DNA of 20,714 nucleotides from UBA4312 sp040266995 (GTDB taxonomy: Bacteria; Bacillota_I; Bacilli_A; Erysipelotrichales; Erysipelotrichaceae), in assembly GCA_040266995.1 (NCBI GenBank), contig JAWRHV010000038.1:1-20714 (forward strand). The letters run 5' to 3'. Below the pieces are notes generated by a model, which saw only the letters and a list, made by a program, of their open reading frames with translations, searched no databases and was not told the DNA's origin. The position numbers and the translations under genes are program-made. Positions within the stretch are counted from its first letter, which is position 1. Each line of letters begins with the position of its first letter. Below, one piece after another: positions 13,263-19,361 of the stretch.

Positions 13263-14489
13263 ATGGCCGATTTTAAAGAAAGAAAGAATGAAGCTCTGGA
13301 AGAGCTGAAAAAGATACAAGAAGAAGATAAAGCCTCTTCGCTTTCCTACCAGGAACCGGAGTTGACAAACTTCGATGCGAAAAGCGTATTTGATGTGGAA
13401 GAAAGCGAAGAAAAGCCACAGCCGAAACGAGGATTCCGATTCGGAAAAAGAGCGACCCGGCAGGCTAGCCGTGTCAAGGTGCGCTCCCAGGCATTGGAAA
13501 ACAATGAACTGGATGTGGAGGAAGTCCGACTGGACGATACCAGACAAAAAGAAGAACCACAGCCGACGATCGAACAGCCGGTCATCCGCGAAGAACCGGT
13601 AGAACCGATGGAACCGGAACCGGGTTTGGAAGAAAAGCAGCCGGAAATACAACCGGTGCAGGAAGAGAAACAGACAGATGAAGAAGAAAGTAATACGAGC
13701 CGTGATTTTGAAGTTGAGTACTATGTGGAAGGAACACAGACTGAAGAAGAATCCGAAGAAGTGGAAGAAGTACCAGCGGAACAAGAAGATCAAGAAAGCC
13801 GTCAAGACAGTACGGAAGTTCGTTTAGAAGATAAGGATCTGTATACGGAAAAACAAAAGTTTACCTTCTCGGAATATACAAAGGTAGAAAAATACCTGGA
13901 GAAGAATTCCCAGGACGGTTTCCATTTTATCCGTCAGGAAGGCAAACGTTTCTATTTTATCGAAGATGAACCAAAAGATTACTATTACGCTTTGAATTAT
14001 TTTAAACAGGAACCAACGGACCAGGAAAAGGCACAATGGGAAAAGGATGGCTGGAAGATCATCACTTCAACGCCTTCCAAGAACAAGAAAGATGCCGGCT
14101 GGTTTGTGATGCGGAATGAAGAGGAACCCGGCGAATATCGGAAAACCATCGATAACGATGAAGAGAAATTCCAATTCTTCCGGAAGCATGCGAATTCGTG
14201 TCGCTCGACATTGTTCTTTATCTTTATCTGCATGGTCTGCTGTGTTGTAACCGGTGTCCTGCAGGTAATGTACCAAGGCTACATTATTGGTATTGCTGCC
14301 TGTGTATTGTTGTTTATCTTTGCGCTGATTTCCTATATCAGCTACAGTCGCACCCTGCGGGAGGCCAAACATATGGCATCCATCCTGAAAGCGCGTTTAC
14401 GGATCCGTAAACGGGAGAAGGATATCCTGGATGAAATGGATGTCAGTGATGATCAGCTGGATTCAGACTGGACCCAATTAGATCAATAG
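13263..14489 (+). CDS. DUF2812-like membrane protein with a long acidic N-terminus
   Basis: From ATG 13263, after AAGGTG (13253-13258), the protein has 408 residues; a longer frame from 13173 lacks a ribosome site. Residues 1-195 are charged and low in complexity, rich in E, P and Q (VEPMEPEPGLEE, EEESEEVEEV), with a basic patch at 55-73, and are probably disordered. Residues 196-290 look like a DUF2812 domain: TKVEKYLEKNSQDGFHF, FYFIEDEPKDYYYALNYF, WEKDGWKII. Two membrane helices follow (about 315-336 and 339-361), then a basic and finally acidic tail. DUF2812 proteins are often linked to PadR-type regulators, but none is next to it. The role is unknown; the shape suggests a cytoplasmic acidic arm anchored in the membrane. 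Confidence 0.85.
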   Translation: MADFKERKNEALEELKKIQEEDKASSLSYQEPELTNFDAKSVFDVEESEEKPQPKRGFRFGKRATRQASRVKVRSQALENNELDVEEVRLDDTRQKEEPQPTIEQPVIREEPVEPMEPEPGLEEKQPEIQPVQEEKQTDEEESNTSRDFEVEYYVEGTQTEEESEEVEEVPAEQEDQESRQDSTEVRLEDKDLYTEKQKFTFSEYTKVEKYLEKNSQDGFHFIRQEGKRFYFIEDEPKDYYYALNYFKQEPTDQEKAQWEKDGWKIITSTPSKNKKDAGWFVMRNEEEPGEYRKTIDNDEEKFQFFRKHANSCRSTLFFIFICMVCCVVTGVLQVMYQGYIIGIAACVLLFIFALISYISYSRTLREAKHMASILKARLRIRKREKDILDEMDVSDDQLDSDWTQLDQ

Positions 14490-14512
14490 CCACTTTTCGT
14501 GGCTTTTTCTTT
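14488..14512 (+). terminator. Terminator overlapping the stop of the DUF2812-like gene
   Basis: AGCCAC (14488-14493), loop TTTTC, GTGGCT (14499-14504), then TTTTTCTTT. The TAG (14487-14489) runs into the stem. Confidence 0.85.
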
Positions 14513-14539
14513 ATGTTATGATGGGACAGGTGATAAAAA

Positions 14540-15085
14540 ATGAAAGATTTATTAATGGTTTTACCAAGAAAAATGATTCAACGTCGTAAGCCTTTACCGG
14601 AACGATATGAATTTGTCTCGTATACAAAACGGTTTCATGGACCGTGGATCACATTGTGCAAACAAGCCGGCTTTACAGCTGTGGAAGCGGAAATGTTTCT
14701 GCAGGATCCGGAAAATATCGAAGAAAACTTTGTCTTTGTGATCGATCAGGTAACCCATAAGCTGGTTGGAATCGGTGGATTGATACAAGATGATGCCTTC
14801 CTGACAAAGAGAAGCTGCATGGATTGTGTCAGTGTAGCCCCTGACGCGCAAAGACAGGGAATCGGTTCTTCCATTGTCAGCGCGCTGGTCATGAAATATG
14901 AAAGAAAGCCGTCCAAATATCCGATCTATGTACGGACAGATATTGCGTACTGGCCGTCCATTATCTTGTTTTCACGGTTGGGGTTCACACCGTATCTGGG
15001 ACAATCCAAACATGCCACCAAGAAACAAAACGAGAAGAAATGGGAACACGCCACGAATGTTCTCCGCGAAAAGACTGCATCCTGA
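14540..15085 (+). CDS. GNAT-family N-acetyltransferase
   Basis: 181 residues with a GNAT core at about 60-155. The acetyl-CoA loop is CVSVAPDAQRQGIGSSIVSAL, with the conserved Q/R-x-x-G-x-G/A turn (RQGIGS), followed by IYVRTDIAYWPSIILFSRLGFTPYL, the usual motif B region. The first 25 residues and the tail are basic. Such enzymes transfer an acetyl group from acetyl-CoA to an amine; the acceptor is unknown. AGGTGAT (14527-14533) precedes ATG 14540. A possible -10 (TATGAT, 14517-14522) lies right behind the previous terminator. The stop is in the loop of the next terminator. Confidence 0.9.
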   Translation: MKDLLMVLPRKMIQRRKPLPERYEFVSYTKRFHGPWITLCKQAGFTAVEAEMFLQDPENIEENFVFVIDQVTHKLVGIGGLIQDDAFLTKRSCMDCVSVAPDAQRQGIGSSIVSALVMKYERKPSKYPIYVRTDIAYWPSIILFSRLGFTPYLGQSKHATKKQNEKKWEHATNVLREKTAS

Positions 15086-15099
15086 GGGATGCATTTTTA
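15076..15099 (+). terminator. Terminator with the GNAT stop codon in its loop
   Basis: TGCATCC (15076-15082) pairs with GGATGCA (15087-15093); the loop TGAG contains the TGA (15083-15085). TTTTTAT follows. Confidence 0.85.
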
Positions 15100-15111
15100 T
15101 ATGGAAAACTG

Positions 15112-15130
15112 TATAATTAGATGAATCTAA
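15112..15130 (+). promoter_or_regulatory. Promoter -10 with metal-regulator-type operator, copy 4
   Basis: TATAAT (15112-15117) is fused to TTAGATGAATCTAA (15117-15130), a perfect 5-4-5 palindrome. The join TATAATTAGA-N4-TCTAA is the same as at 5954-5972. The -35 is weak (ATGCAT at 15089-15094, in the terminator arm). Confidence 0.75.
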
Positions 15131-15149
15131 CTAAAGTGAGGACAGAAAG

Positions 15150-15998
15150 ATGGAAAAGATACATATTGAAAAAAATACAGTACAGGAGACGTTGATCATT
15201 CCTTTGTTTGGAAGAAAGATGTGTACGGAGCGCTTTCCCAATCTGTTTCAGGATCCAAAGGCCGTGGAGCTGATCAACCGTCTGGATTACGACTTTTCAA
15301 CCATGGAGAAGAAAGCGAAGAGCCCGACGTATCAGTTTGGTGCCTTGGAGGTCGCCATGCGCGAAAACGATCTGATGATCGAAGTTAAAGAATACCTGCA
15401 TAGATATCCGCAGGCAGCAGTGGTCAATCTAGGCTGTGGCCTGGATCAGACAGCGGAAAACTGTGACAATGGCACTTGTACCATATACAATCTTGATTTT
15501 CCGGATGTGATCGAGGTACGAAACAAGCTGATTCCTTGTGAGGCAAGAGTTTTCAATATAGCCACAGACCTCAACGATCTGTCATGGTTTGATTCCATTG
15601 ATGCATCCCATGGCGTGGTCTTCTTAGCGGCTGGTGTATTCTACTATTTTAAAAAGAGCGATATCCAGACACTATTCCTGGCGATGGCTAAGCGCTTTCC
15701 AAAAGGCAAGCTGGTCTTTGATGCAGCCGGGAAACGAGCGGTCAAAATGATGTTGAAAACATGGGTCAAAGAAGCCGGGGTCACCAGCATTGAAGACTAT
15801 TTCAGCGTAGACAGTCTGTCTGAGGATATCGAGCCATGGATGGAACATGCCAAAGTATCATCCAAGGGATATATGTTAGGGTATAACGATTTAAAGGATC
15901 CGTCGGTACCGGGATTATTCCGGTTATTAGCCAAAGTAGGGGACGGATTGATGAAGATGAAGATTGTGCGGATGGACTTTTTGGAACGCACAAAATAA
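15150..15998 (+). CDS. Class I SAM-dependent methyltransferase (LCM/Tcmp-like)
   Basis: 282 residues, cytoplasmic. The SAM-binding motif is VVNLGCGLDQT (about 91-101), with an acidic strand end in YNLDFPDVIEVR and the later ASHGVVFLAAGVFYYF and GKLVFDAAG strands. The pattern matches the leucine-carboxyl-methyltransferase/Tcmp group, which methylates carboxyl or hydroxyl groups on small molecules or peptides. No substrate genes stand next to it. The promoter carries the same operator in the same register as the P1B-ATPase operon, so I infer control by the same metalloregulator. GTGAGG (15136-15141) precedes ATG 15150. Its stop lies inside the first CIRCE-like box of htpG, and no terminator is seen between them. 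Confidence 0.9.
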   Translation: MEKIHIEKNTVQETLIIPLFGRKMCTERFPNLFQDPKAVELINRLDYDFSTMEKKAKSPTYQFGALEVAMRENDLMIEVKEYLHRYPQAAVVNLGCGLDQTAENCDNGTCTIYNLDFPDVIEVRNKLIPCEARVFNIATDLNDLSWFDSIDASHGVVFLAAGVFYYFKKSDIQTLFLAMAKRFPKGKLVFDAAGKRAVKMMLKTWVKEAGVTSIEDYFSVDSLSEDIEPWMEHAKVSSKGYMLGYNDLKDPSVPGLFRLLAKVGDGLMKMKIVRMDFLERTK

Positions 15999-16022
15999 GC
16001 ACTCTATAGTTGACACTGCTAA
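15996..16022. promoter_or_regulatory. Degenerate second CIRCE box (HrcA operator)
   Basis: TAAGCACTC (15996-16004), nine bases, CACTGCTAA (16014-16022). Against the consensus TTAGCACTC-N9-GAGTGCTAA it matches 8/9 and 7/9 with the exact nine-base gap. It covers the -35 box and the stop codon of the methyltransferase. Confidence 0.6.
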
Positions 16023-16038
16023 CAAATAGGTGTATGAT
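16010..16038 (+). promoter_or_regulatory. Promoter of htpG
   Basis: TTGACA (16010-16015), 17 bases, TATGAT (16033-16038): a near-perfect sigma-A promoter. Confidence 0.9.
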
Positions 16039-16064
16039 TAGCACGCAGTAAATAAGAGTGCTAA
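16038..16064. promoter_or_regulatory. CIRCE element (HrcA operator) of htpG
   Basis: TTAGCACGC (16038-16046), nine bases, GAGTGCTAA (16056-16064), one mismatch from consensus. It starts on the last base of the -10 box and covers the transcription start, as expected for repression by HrcA with release after heat shock. Confidence 0.95.
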
Positions 16065-16080
16065 CAAAGGAGTGGTGATT

Positions 16081-18003
16081 ATGCCTAGAAAAAAACAATT
16101 TAAAGCAGAGTCAAAACGATTGCTGGATCTGATGATCAATTCCATTTATACACACAAGGAAATCTTCCTGCGTGAATTGGTCTCAAATGCCAGCGATGCG
16201 ATTGATAAATATTATTTCGCCCATGCAGGGCATGTGGATGCATCTTCTTTTGAGATTCGTCTGATTCCGGATAAAGAAGCCAGAACATTAACGATTACCG
16301 ATACTGGTATCGGTATGGATAAGGAAGAACTGGAAGATAACCTGGGAACGATTGCGAAGTCAGGATCTTTGGCTTTTAAAGAACAGATGGACAAACGGGA
16401 AGAAAAACAAGATACCGATATCGATATTATCGGTCAGTTCGGTGTTGGTTTCTATTCTGCCTTTATGGTTGCCAAAGAGCTGAAGGTCATTTCCAAAAAG
16501 GATGGTTCCGATACAGCGTATGAATGGATCAGCCAGGGAGAAGACGGATATGTGATCAATGAATCTCAGAGAGAGGATCATGGTACGACAATCATCCTTG
16601 CGTTAAAGGAAGATACAGAAAATGAAGATTATTCTCAGTATCTGGAAACTTATACATTAAAAGATCTGATCAAGAAGTATTCCGATTATGTTCGTTACCC
16701 GATCCGTATGGAAGTGGAAACATCCAAGGTCAAGGAAGAAACCAAGGATTCTGAAAAACCGGAATATGAAACGGTCATTGAGGATGAAACATTGAACTCT
16801 ATGGTGCCTTTATGGAAACGTCAGAAATCCAAGATTACTGAAGAGGAATACAACCAGTTCTATAAGGATCATTTCTATGACTTCCAGGATCCACAGCGTG
16901 TGATCCACTTCAGTGTGGAAGGTAATGTAAGCTTTACGGCATTGTTGTATATTCCGGGCCGTGTTCCACAGGGATTCTACAATCAGGATTATCAGAAGGG
17001 ACTGCAGTTATACAGCCGTGGTGTCTTCATTATGGAACATGCTGAAGAACTGTTGCCGGATTATCTGCGTTTTGTCAAAGGTCTGGTGGATTCACAGGAT
17101 CTGTCTTTGAATATTTCCCGTGAAATGCTGCAGCATGATCACCAGTTAAAGCTGATTGCCGGACGAATTGAAAAGAAGGTATTATCCGAATTGACCAATA
17201 TGCTGACCAAGGAACGAGAAGCGTATGAAGCATTCTGGAATACATTCGGACTGAATATTAAATTCGGTACATATAATAACTGGGGTGTCGATAAGGATAA
17301 ATTACAGAACTTGTTGTTATTCTATTCCAGTTATGAACAGAAGTTGGTTACGTTGAATGAATACGTAGACCGCATGAAAGAGGATCAAAAGGAAATCTAT
17401 TATGTATCAGGTAAAGATCTGGCCATGATGGAAAAACTGCCGGTTGTCCAGACTTTGAAAAAGAAGGAATACGAAGTCTTATATCTGCTGGATGACGTGG
17501 ATGAATTCGTGATGCAGACATTGATGACCTTCCGTGAAAAGACATTTAAGAATGCCGGACAGGGTGATCTGGATCTGAATACAGAAGAAGAAAAGAAGGC
17601 ATTGGAAGAAACCAAGGAAGCCAATAAGGATTTGTTGGCAGCCATGAAGGAAGCCTTAGGAGATAAGGTAGCGGAAATCAAGCTTTCCAGCAAGCTGATC
17701 GATGATCCGGTTTGTCTGACAGCCGGGGAAGGCTTATCCTTTGAAATGGAAAAGGTATTTGCCAACATGCCGGAAGGCAATGGACCGATGGGCGGTATGA
17801 AAGCAACCCGTATCCTGGAGATCAACCCAAACCATGCCATCTTTGAAACCTTGAAGAAGCTGTATGAAACGGATAAAGACAAAGTAGGCGAAGTGGCGGA
17901 TGTCTTATACGATCAGGCCTTATTGATTGAAGGATTCCCGATCGAAGATCCGATTGCGTATAGTCGCAAGATCTGCGAATTATTGGTAAATCAGAACAGA
18001 TAG
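16081..18003 (+). CDS. htpG: Molecular chaperone HtpG (Hsp90 family)
   Basis: 640 residues from ATG 16081; AAAGGAG (16067-16073) is well spaced, and the in-frame GTG at 16072 is too close to it. The ATP-binding Bergerat fold shows FLRELVSNASDAIDK, DTGIGMDKEEL, and IGQFGVGFYSAFMVA. The middle domain has LYIPGRVPQGFY, LYSRGVFIM and LRFVKGLVDSQDLSLNISREMLQ, where the arginine contacts ATP. The C-terminal dimerisation domain runs to the end. HtpG is an ATP-driven cytoplasmic chaperone. CIRCE control is a notable contrast with B. subtilis, where htpG is not an HrcA target. The stop lies inside the following terminator. Confidence 0.98.
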   Translation: MPRKKQFKAESKRLLDLMINSIYTHKEIFLRELVSNASDAIDKYYFAHAGHVDASSFEIRLIPDKEARTLTITDTGIGMDKEELEDNLGTIAKSGSLAFKEQMDKREEKQDTDIDIIGQFGVGFYSAFMVAKELKVISKKDGSDTAYEWISQGEDGYVINESQREDHGTTIILALKEDTENEDYSQYLETYTLKDLIKKYSDYVRYPIRMEVETSKVKEETKDSEKPEYETVIEDETLNSMVPLWKRQKSKITEEEYNQFYKDHFYDFQDPQRVIHFSVEGNVSFTALLYIPGRVPQGFYNQDYQKGLQLYSRGVFIMEHAEELLPDYLRFVKGLVDSQDLSLNISREMLQHDHQLKLIAGRIEKKVLSELTNMLTKEREAYEAFWNTFGLNIKFGTYNNWGVDKDKLQNLLLFYSSYEQKLVTLNEYVDRMKEDQKEIYYVSGKDLAMMEKLPVVQTLKKKEYEVLYLLDDVDEFVMQTLMTFREKTFKNAGQGDLDLNTEEEKKALEETKEANKDLLAAMKEALGDKVAEIKLSSKLIDDPVCLTAGEGLSFEMEKVFANMPEGNGPMGGMKATRILEINPNHAIFETLKKLYETDKDKVGEVADVLYDQALLIEGFPIEDPIAYSRKICELLVNQNR

Positions 18004-18026
18004 ACGAAAGTCTTCTGTTCTTTTTA
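17993..18026 (+). terminator. Terminator of htpG, with the stop codon inside and a GAAA loop
   Basis: AGAACAGA (17993-18000), bulged T, AGAC (18002-18005), loop GAAA, GTCT (18010-18013), TCTGTTCT (18014-18021), T-run. Twelve pairs capped by a GNRA tetraloop; the TAG (18001-18003) is at the bulge. Confidence 0.9.
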
Positions 18027-18038
18027 TTTGCATTAGCA

Positions 18039-18053
18039 TATACTTACTAAGTA
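18039..18053 (+). promoter_or_regulatory. -10 box with a 13-base palindrome, possible operator
   Basis: TATACT (18039-18044) overlaps TACTTACTAAGTA (18041-18053), a perfect 6-1-6 palindrome. A repressor there would cover the promoter of the next gene. No -35 is clear. Confidence 0.4.
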
Positions 18054-18066
18054 GGAGGGATGCACG

Positions 18067-18705
18067 ATGAAGTATGCAGGAATGCCGGCTGGTATGTGGA
18101 TGTTATTTAGAAGATCCTTTCAAAAACAGCTTGTGGAAACACTGGGACTGCAGGAACAGAAGGCCAAAGACATCACGCAACAGGCAAAGGTCAAATATAA
18201 GCAGATCATTGAATACTTGCCAACCTTTGAAAAGGAAGATCGGTTTTTGATGAATATCGTCAGCTGTGCTATGTTTTCAGCCTTTTGTCTGCAGATCGAT
18301 CCAGGGACATCCGTTGAAACGATGACCACGTATTATCGCAAGGCCATGATGACAAAACCAATGATGGCTTTTTGCCGGATGAGCGGAAAAAATAAGTTTA
18401 CAGAGAATGATATAAAGAATCTGAAGGAAACAGCGGCCTTGGAAGCAGCCGAACGGAATCCATATTCATGGAATATGGAATTCTACCCATATAAAGATCA
18501 CAGCGGCTATGAAGCCCGTTTTACAAAATGCGGTATTTGTACCTTGATGAAAGAGTTGGGTATCGAACAATGGATCCCGGCCATGTGCCATCTTGATTAT
18601 ACGATGAGCGAAGCCGGAGGAACATCGGATTTTGTCCGAAAATATACGCTGGCATCCGGTGGACCGTATTGTGACTGCGGTTATAAAAAGAAGTCAAAGG
18701 TTTAA
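18067..18705 (+). CDS. L-2-amino-thiazoline-4-carboxylate (ATC) hydrolase-like protein
   Basis: 212 residues. The second half carries the layout of the ATC-hydrolase family: MEFYPY, then FTKCGICTLMKELG (C155, C158), WIPAMCHLDYTM (C174, D177), and GGPYCDCGYKKK (C202, C204). Characterised members open the thiazoline ring in the conversion of ATC to L-cysteine; many gut homologues are only known by family, and the cysteine/aspartate pattern might instead hold a metal. AGGAGGGA (18053-18060) precedes ATG 18067. A 13-base palindrome at the -10 suggests dedicated regulation. It stands alone between two terminators. Confidence 0.82.
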   Translation: MKYAGMPAGMWMLFRRSFQKQLVETLGLQEQKAKDITQQAKVKYKQIIEYLPTFEKEDRFLMNIVSCAMFSAFCLQIDPGTSVETMTTYYRKAMMTKPMMAFCRMSGKNKFTENDIKNLKETAALEAAERNPYSWNMEFYPYKDHSGYEARFTKCGICTLMKELGIEQWIPAMCHLDYTMSEAGGTSDFVRKYTLASGGPYCDCGYKKKSKV

Positions 18706-18712
18706 CACAACC

Positions 18713-18746
18713 AAAAAGAATGGGCTTGAGTCTGCCTGTTCTTTTT
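18713..18746 (+). terminator. Terminator whose loop holds the next gene's -35 box
   Basis: AAAAAGAATGGGC (18713-18725) pairs with GCCTGTTCTTTTT (18734-18746) through 13 positions including two G-T pairs. The eight-base loop TTGAGTCT (18726-18733) contains TTGAGT. Confidence 0.75.
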
Positions 18747-18755
18747 GTTTATAAT
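18726..18755 (+). promoter_or_regulatory. Promoter for a leaderless HAD-hydrolase mRNA
   Basis: TTGAGT (18726-18731), 18 bases, consensus TATAAT (18750-18755). Only six bases separate the -10 from ATG 18762, so the message should begin at the start codon. Confidence 0.65.
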
Positions 18756-18761
18756 GAATCC

Positions 18762-19361
18762 ATGCGAAATGTTATTTTTGATTTAGGGAATGTATTGGTT
18801 TCCTTTCAACCGGATGCGTTCCTGAAAGACCTGTTTGAAGACCCGTCCCAAAGAGATATCTGTAAAAAAGCTTTATTGGACACATACTGGCATGCCTATG
18901 ACCATGGAGATCATACCAGTGCCCAGCTGGTGGAACTGGCCAGTCAGGCCTATCCTGCCTATCGAAAAACGTTTGAAAAAATGATGGAGAAATGGGTTAC
19001 GTATGTCCGGCCGATCCAGGAAACAAAACACCTGATTTCCTTGTGTAAGAAAAAAGGATTGCGTTGTTACATATTATCCAATATTCCAAAGGAATGTTAT
19101 GAATATTTGAAAATGAATACCAATCTGTTCTCCCAGGTAGACGGGGGTATTTATTCGTATCAGGTTCGGTTGATCAAACCGGATAAAAGAATCTATCAGA
19201 CGTTGTTGGAAACGTATTTTTTAAAAGCGGAAGAAAGCTTGTTCATCGATGATGACAAAAAGAATATCGATGCTGCCAAGGCACTGGGATTTGAAACATT
19301 TCATTGTACAAACTGCCATGACATGGCGACATGGCTGGAAAAGAGGATCTATGAATTGTAA
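18762..19361 (+). CDS. HAD-superfamily hydrolase (YihX-like, subfamily IA)
   Basis: 199 residues. The catalytic loop is VIFDLGNVLVSF (nucleophile D7, with glycine in the third position as in YihX), loop II is LSN (S106), loop III is the lysine in IKPDKRIY (K139), and loop IV is FIDDDKKN (D163-D165). The cap domain is at about 18-90. YihX of E. coli removes phosphate from sugar phosphates; the substrate here is not known. A longer frame from 18720 would cross the promoter. ATG 18762 puts the FDLGN motif at the usual place and has no ribosome site because it lies at the predicted transcription start. Its last 11 bases overlap rlmD. Confidence 0.9.
   Translation: MRNVIFDLGNVLVSFQPDAFLKDLFEDPSQRDICKKALLDTYWHAYDHGDHTSAQLVELASQAYPAYRKTFEKMMEKWVTYVRPIQETKHLISLCKKKGLRCYILSNIPKECYEYLKMNTNLFSQVDGGIYSYQVRLIKPDKRIYQTLLETYFLKAEESLFIDDDKKNIDAAKALGFETFHCTNCHDMATWLEKRIYEL

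Noticed and set aside
13194..13805. 203-codon frame on the minus strand opposite the acidic N-terminus
   Set aside because: Its phenylalanine-rich sequence is the mirror of GAA/GAG codons; no ribosome site or family likeness.
18720..18761. N-terminal extension of the HAD hydrolase
   Set aside because: It would be translated from the terminator and promoter region, and it places the catalytic FDLGN motif too far in.
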